From an uncultured Rhizobiaceae group bacterium (GTDB taxonomy: Bacteria > Pseudomonadota > Alphaproteobacteria > Rhizobiales > Rhizobiaceae): 11,821 bases of DNA. Positions 1 to 5,813 of the stretch are shown in pieces (positions within the stretch are counted from its first letter, which is position 1; each line of letters starts with the position of its first letter). The stretch spans positions 1 to 11,821 of the forward strand of contig CALAIO010000118.1 of assembly GCA_937923355.1 (NCBI GenBank), given 5' to 3'. The translations under genes were made by a program, and so were the position numbers. The notes beneath the pieces were generated by a model that was not told where the DNA came from, made no database searches, and saw only the letters and a list, made by a program, of their open reading frames with translations.

Positions 1-456
1 CTCTTGCCGCTTGAACCTAGTGTAAAACAAACTGGTGATATCTCAGTACCAACACCTGCTCCAAAAGTTGTAATTCCTGAAAATGTTGAGCCAACAGTTA
101 CGGCCGCAATCAATGTGCCAGTACCACAACCTGCCCTGCGCCCAACAACCATCGCTGCAAACATTGAGATACCTTCTCCGAAACCCAAGGCAAGAAAAAC
201 CAATACTGCACTTAGCCTTGAGGAATTCAAAACTGCTAATCTGGATGAGCGCCTTGCTGGCAAATGGGCATTGGCAACCGATGCGTCCATCAAGGATATC
301 GCAGACATTCGTCCACCAGCCTATGGCCGCAATATCTTAAGGGAATTACCCTCAACCGTACTATCTCGCGGCTTTTCACAAACCCAGATTGGCGCAATCA
401 CAAATAGCTTCTCTGGAAGTTCCGTAGAATTTCTGGATTTCAAACGCTTCGAATAA
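1..456 (+). CDS. C-terminal part of a Pro-rich envelope protein, possibly D-alanyl-D-alanine carboxypeptidase (5' end outside window)
   Basis: The reading frame is open to the left edge, so this is the tail of a longer protein; the TTG at position 4 is not a credible start. About the first 65 visible residues are a Pro/Ala/Val/Thr-rich low-complexity linker (repeated PxP and PTP units) ending in a basic KPKARK patch. About 80 structured residues follow and end in a motif-like tail with STVLSRGFSQ and SVEFLDFKRFE. From memory, large rhizobial D-Ala-D-Ala carboxypeptidases of the penicillin-binding protein type carry a Pro-rich linker and a similar short tail (GF...F(S/T)G.(S/A)V.FL...RF), so that is the best guess. 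No catalytic SxxK or KTG box is in the window, so this rests on tail resemblance only. It could be another secreted or wall-associated protein. It converges on gapR with 9 bp between the two stop codons. Confidence 0.6.
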   Translation, partial: LLPLEPSVKQTGDISVPTPAPKVVIPENVEPTVTAAINVPVPQPALRPTTIAANIEIPSPKPKARKTNTALSLEEFKTANLDERLAGKWALATDASIKDIADIRPPAYGRNILRELPSTVLSRGFSQTQIGAITNSFSGSSVEFLDFKRFE

Positions 457-478
457 GTTGAAACCTTATTCGTCAGCG
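445..478. terminator. Candidate bidirectional terminator hairpin between convergent genes
   Basis: CGAATAAG (450-457) and CTTATTCG (465-472) form a perfect 8-bp inverted repeat around a 7-nt loop. After a small internal loop the stem resumes with CGCT (445-448) paired to AGCG (475-478). The stem contains both stop codons: each gene ends GAA TAA on its own strand. There is no strong T-tract on either side, only a moderately T-rich stretch after 478, so termination efficiency is uncertain. Confidence 0.45.
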
Positions 479-765
479 ATTTCTTCGCTCTGTGGTGCAT
501 CACTTTGCGCTTCAAATTCTGGCAGCATGCCAAGCGCTACGAGATATAAATCACGCACAGCTTCTTCTTCCTGACGCTCTGTCAGGTCTTTTTTGCGAAG
601 GGAGACAACCTGACGCAAAACCTTGGTATCAAACCCATTTGCCTTTGCCTCTGCATAGACATCACGGATATCATCAGCGATCGCTTTTTTCTCTTCTTCA
701 AGACGCTCAATACGCTCGACAACAGACTTCAGTTGTTCACGTGCTACCATTGGATCTGACGACAT
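466..765 (-). CDS. gapR: GapR-family DNA-binding protein (DUF2312)
   Basis: This 99-residue protein is almost entirely helical and charged, and matches the GapR/DUF2312 family, which is near-universal in alphaproteobacteria. The diagnostic core is visible: [20 protein letters not shown], then the block ending in [13 protein letters not shown] and [12 protein letters not shown] near residues 35-60. In Caulobacter, GapR is an essential nucleoid-associated protein that binds overtwisted AT-rich DNA ahead of replication and transcription forks and stimulates topoisomerases; that role is inferred here from family membership. The Lys/Arg-rich helices would wrap DNA. The acidic C-terminal tail (about residues 84-99) is a common variable extension. 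An AGGAG Shine-Dalgarno lies 5 nt upstream of the ATG at 765, which decides this start over the internal Met6. It lies 32 nt downstream of the DUF1244 gene on the same strand, so the two are probably co-transcribed. Confidence 0.93.
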   Translation of the reverse strand: MSSDPMVAREQLKSVVERIERLEEEKKAIADDIRDVYAEAKANGFDTKVLRQVVSLRKKDLTERQEEEAVRDLYLVALGMLPEFEAQSDAPQSEEIADE

Positions 766-797
766 TTAATTCTCCTCAAGGCTCTTGCCTGTACTAT

Positions 798-1091
798 TTA
801 CGAATGACTTTTGTCAAAAGCCTCTTTTTGTTCTTGTGTTGCATCTATTTGATAAAGTTTCTTCCACTCATCAAATGGCATGCCATAAATTATTTCGCGC
901 GCTTCCATTTTTTCCATATCAACGCCTTTTTCATTGGCAGCTTCCTGATACCATCTCGAAAGACAGTTACGGCAAAATCCGGACAGGTTCATCAGATCTA
1001 TATTCTGCACATCCGTGCGCTCGCGAAAGTGGGATACAAGTCTGCGAAAAGCAGCCGCCTCAAGTTCTGTTCTTGTTGCATCATCCATCAT
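798..1091 (-). CDS. DUF1244 family small helical protein
   Basis: This is a protein of about 97 residues recognisable as the DUF1244 family by ELEAAAFRRLVSHFRERTDV near the N-terminus, then QNIDLMNLSGFCRNCLSRWY, then AREIIYGMPFDEWK. The function is unknown; the family is a small all-helical fold found mainly in proteobacteria. The conserved CRNC (Cys40 and Cys43 from this start) is a CxxC pair that could bind metal or be redox-active, but no function has been assigned and none is claimed. The reading frame is open up to a GTG at 1106, but a strong AAGGAG (1096-1101) sits between that GTG and three consecutive ATGs at 1094, 1091 and 1088. Spacing favours 1091 (5 nt from GGAG) or 1088 (8 nt). 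It is probably the first gene of an operon with gapR, expressed from the promoter near 1162-1191. Confidence 0.9.
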   Translation of the reverse strand: MMDDATRTELEAAAFRRLVSHFRERTDVQNIDLMNLSGFCRNCLSRWYQEAANEKGVDMEKMEAREIIYGMPFDEWKKLYQIDATQEQKEAFDKSHS

Positions 1092-1161
1092 CATTTCTCC
1101 TTGCACATCTCACCAAAACAGCATTAATTAAATACCGAGCGTCACGCCACCTCTTTAAAAG

Positions 1162-1191
1162 ATTATCTGTATAAAAGTTTCAAGGTGTAAA
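1162..1191 (-). promoter_or_regulatory. Candidate sigma-70 promoter for the DUF1244-gapR pair
   Basis: On the minus strand, TTTACA (complement of 1186-1191) and GATAAT (complement of 1162-1167) are separated by 18 bp. Each matches the consensus -35 or -10 at five of six positions. The expected transcript would start near 1155 and leave a leader of about 65 nt before the ATG. Its -35 lies inside the inverted repeat at 1184-1202. Start-site data are lacking. Confidence 0.45.
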
Positions 1192-1202
1192 ACCATTACA
1201 CC
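1184..1202. repeat. Inverted repeat, candidate operator in a divergent intergenic region
   Basis: GGTGTAA (1184-1190) and TTACACC (1196-1202) form a perfect 7-bp dyad with a 5-bp spacer, a geometry typical of a dimeric repressor site. It overlaps the -35 of the proposed DUF1244-gapR promoter. It also lies just downstream of a TATAAA (1170-1175) that could be the -10 of the divergent DMT transporter gene, and ends 11 nt before that ATG. It could instead act as an RNA hairpin in the transporter leader. The binding protein is unknown. Confidence 0.4.
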
Positions 1203-1213
1203 ACTTATTTTTC

Positions 1214-2134
1214 ATGAAAGTCGGTCATATTTCGAACCAAGCGCACCAAAATCAACTTTCATTCCCAACTGCTTTTGGCGCTCTACTTGTGGGCGGCATT
1301 ATCATGGGGTTTTCTCCCGTCTTCGTGCGTGAAGCGGAAGTTGGCGCGTTTGCAAGTGCATTTTGGCGTGTCTTCTTTGCCTTGCCTGTTTTGTATCTTT
1401 GGGCGATCTGGGAAGCAAGGCGAAATAATCAAAATCTGGAACTGAAATTCTCAAAACCAGCCATGCTTGCAGGTCTCATGTTTGCTGGTGATTTAAGTTT
1501 TTGGCATTTGTCTATCCTAAACACCACCATGGCAAACGCAACGTTTCTGACAGGACTAGCGCCTGTCTGGGTAATATTATTATCAAACTTAATCCTAAAA
1601 GAAAAACCACCCAAGAACGCATTCCTGGGTATTCTGATTTGTCTTATTGGCATGAGCTTATTGATCAATGCCAGCTTTAGAATCGAACCTGAGCGTCTTA
1701 TTGGCGATATCTACGGAATCATCACATCGATATTTTTGGGGCTATACGTTATTGCAATCAGGTCTGGCACAAGAAGTACAAGCAATAGCAGTTTGTTCCT
1801 TGTCTCAACCATCGTAACAACAGCTGTTCTTTTTCTTGTGGTGCTTACCGCAGGCCAAAGCTTCATACCAGAAACTGAAAAAGGCTGGGCAGCCCTTATA
1901 TCACTCGGGGTCCTGACGCACGCAGGCGGCCAAGGCCTGCTGACAATTGCAATCGCTTCACTAACCGCAGCATTCTCATCGCTTGTTATTTTCATTGAAG
2001 CCATCACGGCGGCTTTATCTGGATGGCTTTTGTTTGATGAAAAGATGGATTTTCTACAACTTACAGGATGCGCTCTTATTCTAATTGGCATTTGGGTTTC
2101 AAGGCCAATAAAAACCCGAATGAATAGGCCTTAA
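1214..2134 (+). CDS. DMT-superfamily transporter, EamA type (10 predicted TM segments)
   Basis: This 306-residue polytopic membrane protein has the usual length and two-repeat layout of EamA/RhaT-type drug/metabolite transporters. The first EamA repeat covers about residues 18-150 and contains the hallmark start of TM1 (GGIIMGFSPVFVREAEVGAF), the ASAFWRVFFALPVLYLW segment, and the TMANATFLTGLAPVWVILLS helix. The second covers about 165-298 and includes the helix with SLTAAFSSLVIFIEAITAAL and the final LTGCALILIGIWVS. The substrate is not predictable: members export amino acids, metabolites or nucleotide-derived compounds, or take up compounds. The ATG at 1214 has no clear Shine-Dalgarno, but the length and the position of TM1 fit. 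The gene is transcribed away from the DUF1244-gapR pair, with the dyad at 1184-1202 immediately upstream. It is followed by an 86-bp gap before the DUF1036 gene. Confidence 0.9.
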   Translation: MKVGHISNQAHQNQLSFPTAFGALLVGGIIMGFSPVFVREAEVGAFASAFWRVFFALPVLYLWAIWEARRNNQNLELKFSKPAMLAGLMFAGDLSFWHLSILNTTMANATFLTGLAPVWVILLSNLILKEKPPKNAFLGILICLIGMSLLINASFRIEPERLIGDIYGIITSIFLGLYVIAIRSGTRSTSNSSLFLVSTIVTTAVLFLVVLTAGQSFIPETEKGWAALISLGVLTHAGGQGLLTIAIASLTAAFSSLVIFIEAITAALSGWLLFDEKMDFLQLTGCALILIGIWVSRPIKTRMNRP

Positions 2135-2150
2135 GCCTGGTGTCATTAAG

Positions 2151-2209
2151 TTGACATGGAATCAAGTGTACGCGACAAATGCTATAGATGAATCGCAATT
2201 CAGGAATTG
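2151..2209 (+). promoter_or_regulatory. Possible promoter and dyad upstream of the DUF1036-pyk genes
   Basis: A perfect TTGACA lies at 2151-2156. With an 18-bp spacer the -10 would be ACAAAT (2175-2180), which is weak; the better-looking TATAGA at 2183 is too far (26 bp). A dyad CAATTC-AG-GAATTG follows at 2196-2209, 11 nt before the start codon. Either could regulate the DUF1036-pyk transcript, but neither is decisive. Confidence 0.3.
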
Positions 2210-2220
2210 AAACAATCTAG

Positions 2221-2685
2221 ATGATTAAAGCGGCAATCAAGAAAATTATAGCAACCGGGATTACATTAGGCGCAGTATCATTTGGTACAAGCTTGGCAAC
2301 CATCACCCCTGCGCAAGCTGACTTCAGAATATGCAACGATACCAAAAGCCTTGTTGGCGCGGCACTGGGCTATAAAGACGACGAAAAATGGATATCAGAA
2401 GGCTGGTTTCAAGTGCCACCCGAGACATGCAGTTCGCTGATTGAAGGGGATCTGAATTCCAGATTTTACTACATCTATGCCGAAGACGCAGACAAGGGCG
2501 GGCAATGGCGTGGCGATGTGTTTCTCTGCACCAATGAACGTGAATTTAAAATAGAAGGCGTAGAAGATTGTTTCACCCGTGGTCACATCAAAACTGGTTT
2601 CTTTGAAATCGATACAGAAAACCGTGCCAACTGGATGGTTCGCCTGACAGAACAATCGCAATCAGCACCCGCACCTCAACAGTAA
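2221..2685 (+). CDS. Exported DUF1036 family protein
   Basis: This 154-residue protein has a clear Sec signal peptide: a basic start (IKAAIKK), a hydrophobic core, and a probable signal peptidase I site after AQA at residues 31-33. The mature part matches DUF1036, a small periplasmic or secreted family: DFRICNDTKSLVGAALGYK at its N-terminus, then EGWFQVPPETC, RFYYIYAEDADKGGQW, and FLCTN with EDCF. Four cysteines in the mature part (Cys38, 70, 103, 117) could form two disulfides. A Gln/Ala/Pro-rich C-terminal tail ends the protein. The molecular function is unknown. An in-frame TAG directly precedes the ATG, so no longer start exists; the ribosome binding site is weak (AGGA 15 nt upstream). 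It lies 10 nt before pyk, so co-transcription is likely. DUF1036 genes next to pyk are, as I recall, a recurrent arrangement in Rhizobiales. Confidence 0.88.
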   Translation: MIKAAIKKIIATGITLGAVSFGTSLATITPAQADFRICNDTKSLVGAALGYKDDEKWISEGWFQVPPETCSSLIEGDLNSRFYYIYAEDADKGGQWRGDVFLCTNEREFKIEGVEDCFTRGHIKTGFFEIDTENRANWMVRLTEQSQSAPAPQQ

Positions 2686-2695
2686 AGCAATTAAC

Positions 2696-4132
2696 ATGCA
2701 TCGCAAAAGACGGACTAAAATTCTAGCAACCCTTGGGCCTGCGTCGTCTGGTAAAGAAAAAATCAAAGAACTATTTCATGCCGGAGCAGATTTGTTTCGC
2801 ATCAACATGAGCCATTCTTCACATGAGATGTTGAACGAACTGGTCGCGACCTTGCGCACAGTAGAAAAAGAAGTTGGCAGACCGATCGGCATACTGGCTG
2901 ACTTGCAAGGACCCAAATTACGCTTGGGCGAATTTGCCGAAGATGCAATCACAGTTGAAGCAGGCGACAAGATTACTCTAGATCTGGACGAGACATCGGG
3001 CACGCAAAACCGCATTCACGTCCCCCACCCTGAAATCATTGATGCACTTGAACCAGGCCACAGAATTTTAATTGATGATGGTAAGGTAACGCTAAAGGTG
3101 CTTAAGGCCAGTAACAAAGAGGCTCTTGCAGAAATTGTCAGTGGCACAAAGCTATCGAGCAGAAAAGGCATCAGCTTACCTGATTCTGATCTTGCAGTGA
3201 GTTCACTTACAGAAAAAGATTATGCCGACCTTGATGCAGCTCTGGCGGCTGAAGTTGACTGGATAGCGATATCTTTTGTTCAAAGACCGGAAGATGTTGC
3301 AGAGGTGCGGAAAATTGCGAAGGGTCGTGCAGGCATTCTTTCAAAAATCGAAAAACCGCAAGCGCTTACCAAGCTCGATGACATTATAGAGTTATCAGAC
3401 GCTATCATGGTTGCGCGTGGTGATTTGGGTGTCGAAGTACCCATTGAGCAAGTGCCCGGCTTGCAAAAACAAATGACAAGAGCTTGCCGCAGGGCGGGCA
3501 AGCCTGTTGTTGTTGCAACGCAAATGCTCGAATCCATGATTACGGCCCCCATGCCAACACGGGCAGAAGTGTCTGATGTTGGCACGGCAGTTTTTGAAGG
3601 TGCGGACGCCATTATGCTTTCAGCAGAATCCGCTGTGGGTGATTACCCCGTTGAGGCGGTTACCATGATGGATAAAATTGCAACACAAATTGAGCAGGAT
3701 CAAAACTATGACGGTATTATTTCTGCGCAACGCTCTGAGCCAGAACCAACAGGCGCAGATGCAATATCATTAGCAGCACGCCAAATTGCAGAGACGCTGA
3801 ACCTGTCGGCAATTGTTTGTTACACGGGTTCTGGCACAACCGGTCTACGCGCAGCCCGCGAACGCCCTTCTGTACCTATTATAGCCCTTTCTCCAGTTGC
3901 CAGAACGGCCAGACGCTTGTCCATTGTATGGGGTTTACACTGTGTGGTGACTGAGGACGCCAATGATCTGGATGACATGGTCGACCGTGCCTGCCGCATT
4001 GCTGCCAGCGAACGCTTTGCAAAGCCAGGCGACAGGGTCATCATTTCTGCTGGGGTTCCTCTCGGCACACCAGGTGCAACGAACATGTTGAGGATTGCAT
4101 TCGTCGCAAGCGATGGGCAATCTGGCATCTGA
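2696..4132 (+). CDS. pyk: Pyruvate kinase (K+-independent sequence type)
   Basis: This enzyme converts phosphoenolpyruvate and ADP to pyruvate and ATP at the end of glycolysis in the cytoplasm. The 478-residue length is normal. All key motifs are present: RTKILATLGPAS at the N-terminus, FRINMSHSS with Arg35, Asn37 and Ser39, the B-domain (about 75-165), the catalytic ILSKIEKPQAL with Lys217 and Glu219, MVARGDLGVE with Asp243, and VATQMLESM with Thr275. The C-terminal domain (about 350-470) has the GSGTTGLRAARERP loop where allosteric effectors bind in other family members. Residues equivalent to rabbit-muscle positions 113, 114, 117 and 120 are Leu70, Gln71, Lys74 and Leu77 (LQGPKLRL). In published family analyses that combination marks enzymes that do not need K+, because Lys replaces the usual Glu117. 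It follows the DUF1036 gene by 10 nt and precedes the LysR gene by 23 nt. Confidence 0.98.
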   Translation: MHRKRRTKILATLGPASSGKEKIKELFHAGADLFRINMSHSSHEMLNELVATLRTVEKEVGRPIGILADLQGPKLRLGEFAEDAITVEAGDKITLDLDETSGTQNRIHVPHPEIIDALEPGHRILIDDGKVTLKVLKASNKEALAEIVSGTKLSSRKGISLPDSDLAVSSLTEKDYADLDAALAAEVDWIAISFVQRPEDVAEVRKIAKGRAGILSKIEKPQALTKLDDIIELSDAIMVARGDLGVEVPIEQVPGLQKQMTRACRRAGKPVVVATQMLESMITAPMPTRAEVSDVGTAVFEGADAIMLSAESAVGDYPVEAVTMMDKIATQIEQDQNYDGIISAQRSEPEPTGADAISLAARQIAETLNLSAIVCYTGSGTTGLRAARERPSVPIIALSPVARTARRLSIVWGLHCVVTEDANDLDDMVDRACRIAASERFAKPGDRVIISAGVPLGTPGATNMLRIAFVASDGQSGI

Positions 4133-4141
4133 TTTGAATTT

Positions 4142-4158
4142 AGGGAGCGTATCTCTTG
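4142..4158 (+). promoter_or_regulatory. Shine-Dalgarno and TTG start of the LysR gene
   Basis: AGGGAG (4142-4147) lies 8 nt before TTG (4156-4158). The resulting N-terminus MDTLTRMQAFV matches the conserved opening of this LysR subgroup. The next in-frame ATG (4174) would remove six of these residues and has no suitable ribosome binding site. Confidence 0.75.
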
Positions 4159-5061
4159 GACACACTTACTAGAATGCAGGCATTTGTAGATATCGTGGAA
4201 CAGCAGGGATTTTCAGCTGCTGCCAGAAAAGTAGGTCGCTCCAAAGCACTCATGTCAAAATACGTACGCGAACTGGAAGATGAGCTTGGCATATTGTTGT
4301 TGAACAGAACGACAAGGCAGTTCTCGTTAACAGAAGCAGGCGAAGTTTTTCATAAGTCAGCATTGGAAATTTTACAAAAAGTTGGTGATTTGCAAGATAC
4401 TGTTCGCGAGGCTGGCAAAGGCCATAAAGGGCGCTTGCGCATTTCAGCACCACGTTCTTTGACAGACCTTGAAATCGGCTTGCCCATTGTAGAGTTTGCC
4501 AGCGCATATCCAGACATTACAATCGACATGAACCTTGATGACGCCATGGTGGATATGGTCGAAGAAGGTTATGACGTTGCCATTCGTATTTCCCGCCTGA
4601 CAGACTCTGCCCTGATTGCAAAAAAGCTTTCAGACTTCAGGCTGGTTTTATGTGCAACACCGCAGTTCATCAAAAAACACGGCTCCCCAAAATCACCCAA
4701 TGATCTGGGCGATTTACCCTGCATTGTAGACACAAACCTAATGCGTCGGGCCAATTGGTGTTTTTTGGATGATGATGGTCAGGAAATTAGCGTACCCGTT
4801 AGAGGCAACATTGAAGTCAACAGTCCGGAAGTAGCAAGGCGCGCAGCACTGGCTGGTCTGGGCATGACATTGGTACCAGAATTTTCTATTGAAAATGAAT
4901 TAAAGTCAGGCGCGCTTATAAGCTTGCTTGAAGATCGCATTCCATCTGGTGGCGGAATTTATGCAGTTTATCCCCACAGAAGACATGTGCCTGGGAAGGT
5001 GCGCGTCTTTGTTGATTTTCTAGCCCAGTGGTTCAAGACCAAAAGTAAAAGCGACCGATAG
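4156..5061 (+). CDS. LysR-family transcriptional regulator (CrgA/AaeR/DmlR-like subgroup)
   Basis: This is a 301-residue regulator of standard LysR length. The N-terminal winged helix-turn-helix spans about residues 1-60, with FSAAARKVGRSKALMSKYV as the HTH and LLLNRTTRQFSLTEAG as the wing. A linker helix follows (about 62-88), then a LysR substrate-binding domain (about 90-295) beginning GRLRISAPRSL. The sequence pattern resembles the CrgA/AaeR/DmlR branch, which often responds to small aromatic or organic acids, but the effector and targets here are unknown. The start is TTG. LysR proteins often regulate a divergent neighbour, but here the upstream gene, pyk, runs in the same direction only 23 nt away. 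Read-through from pyk or control of the downstream DUF1007-NicO genes are possible and untested. Confidence 0.93.
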   Translation: MDTLTRMQAFVDIVEQQGFSAAARKVGRSKALMSKYVRELEDELGILLLNRTTRQFSLTEAGEVFHKSALEILQKVGDLQDTVREAGKGHKGRLRISAPRSLTDLEIGLPIVEFASAYPDITIDMNLDDAMVDMVEEGYDVAIRISRLTDSALIAKKLSDFRLVLCATPQFIKKHGSPKSPNDLGDLPCIVDTNLMRRANWCFLDDDGQEISVPVRGNIEVNSPEVARRAALAGLGMTLVPEFSIENELKSGALISLLEDRIPSGGGIYAVYPHRRHVPGKVRVFVDFLAQWFKTKSKSDR

Positions 5062-5068
5062 ACTCAAA

Positions 5069-5132
5069 TCATGAACTTTTAGTCGCACAAATGTTTATTG
5101 CCTAAAAAAAGCCGCGAGAGTATTGTTCATGA
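5069..5132 (+). promoter_or_regulatory. Candidate promoter and paired dyad upstream of the DUF1007-NicO genes
   Basis: TTGCCT (5098-5103) and TATTGT (5121-5126) are spaced 17 bp apart, each with four of six consensus matches. TCATGAAC (5069-5076) recurs in inverted orientation as GTTCATGA (5125-5132), which overlaps the proposed -10. Paired sites about 56 bp apart could bind a metal-responsive regulator, but the motif is not one I recognise as Zur, Fur, NikR or RcnR. Confidence 0.3.
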
Positions 5133-5162
5133 CAACTGATTTGCAATTCAGGAAACCAACCC

Positions 5163-5813
5163 GTGGCATATAAACTACCCAAGATTTTTGCAGCTACCGC
5201 AGCCTTGTTGCTTGGCAGCACAATATTGCCAAATGCGCACCCGCATGTATTTGTGGAAGCCAATATGGAACTGGTAATCAATGATAAAAACCAGTTCACT
5301 GAACTACGCCATGTCTGGCGGTTTGACGAACTTTTTTCTTCAACCCTGATTATTGATTTTGATGCAAATGCAGATGGCGAACTGGACGAAACTGAAATCG
5401 CTGAAATCACCAAGACAATTCATACATCGATTGGTGAATATGATTTCTATACCGCGATGCGTGCCGGCACCAAGGTCATTAATTTCTACGAACCAAAAAA
5501 ACTAAACGCCTATATGGAAAACGGACAGATGATCATGTTCTTTTCCATAGAGCCTGAAAATCCGCATGATTTTTCAAAAGCACCCCTCCGCATATCAGCC
5601 AGTGACACAAGCTATTATGTTGCTTTTGAGTTCACAGAGAAAAACGTTATTCTCAAAGAGAATTCAGAAAGTTGCAAAACCAAAGTCACCGTTCCAAATT
5701 ACGATGAGCTTTACGCAAGCAACTCGGATACTTTAAGCGAAGCTTTTTTCAGCAATCCCGAAAACCCAGAATTAGGCGATGAGTTTTTCTCATGGGCAGA
5801 AATTTCATGCTAA
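5163..5813 (+). CDS. Periplasmic DUF1007 family protein, partner of NicO transporter
   Basis: This 216-residue protein belongs to the DUF1007 family (often annotated as a periplasmic component of an uncharacterised transport system), which is typically encoded beside NicO/RcnA-type nickel or cobalt transporters, as here. A signal peptide (about residues 1-25) ends LPNA, so the mature protein probably begins His-Pro-His-Val-Phe, the conserved opening of the family. ELRHVWRFDELFSS follows. Residues 67-78 form a textbook 12-residue EF-hand loop (Asp67, Asn69, Asp71, Glu73, Asp75, Glu78), suggesting Ca2+ binding. The role is presumably metal delivery or sensing for the transporter; this is inference. 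The start is GTG at 5163, supported by AGGA 9 nt upstream. The last 22 nt overlap the next gene, so translation is probably coupled. There are two cysteines, at 171 and the very C-terminus. Confidence 0.9.
   Translation: MAYKLPKIFAATAALLLGSTILPNAHPHVFVEANMELVINDKNQFTELRHVWRFDELFSSTLIIDFDANADGELDETEIAEITKTIHTSIGEYDFYTAMRAGTKVINFYEPKKLNAYMENGQMIMFFSIEPENPHDFSKAPLRISASDTSYYVAFEFTEKNVILKENSESCKTKVTVPNYDELYASNSDTLSEAFFSNPENPELGDEFFSWAEISC

Noticed and set aside
492..1174. Long plus-strand frames opposite gapR and the DUF1244 gene (up to 211 residues)
   Set aside because: They cross two well-supported minus-strand genes and their intergenic gap, and their composition (Leu, His, Ser, Cys-rich) is that of an antisense shadow. 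No domain is recognisable.
2126..2138. AGGC...GCCT hairpin after the DMT gene as a terminator
   Set aside because: The stem is 4 bp and no T-tract follows.
2195..5154. Shared GCAATTCAGGAA string upstream of both the DUF1036 and DUF1007 genes (2195-2206 and 5143-5154)
   Set aside because: It is a short match in AT-rich leaders that includes the ribosome-binding AGGA at the second site. Chance plus shared Shine-Dalgarno composition is the simpler explanation.
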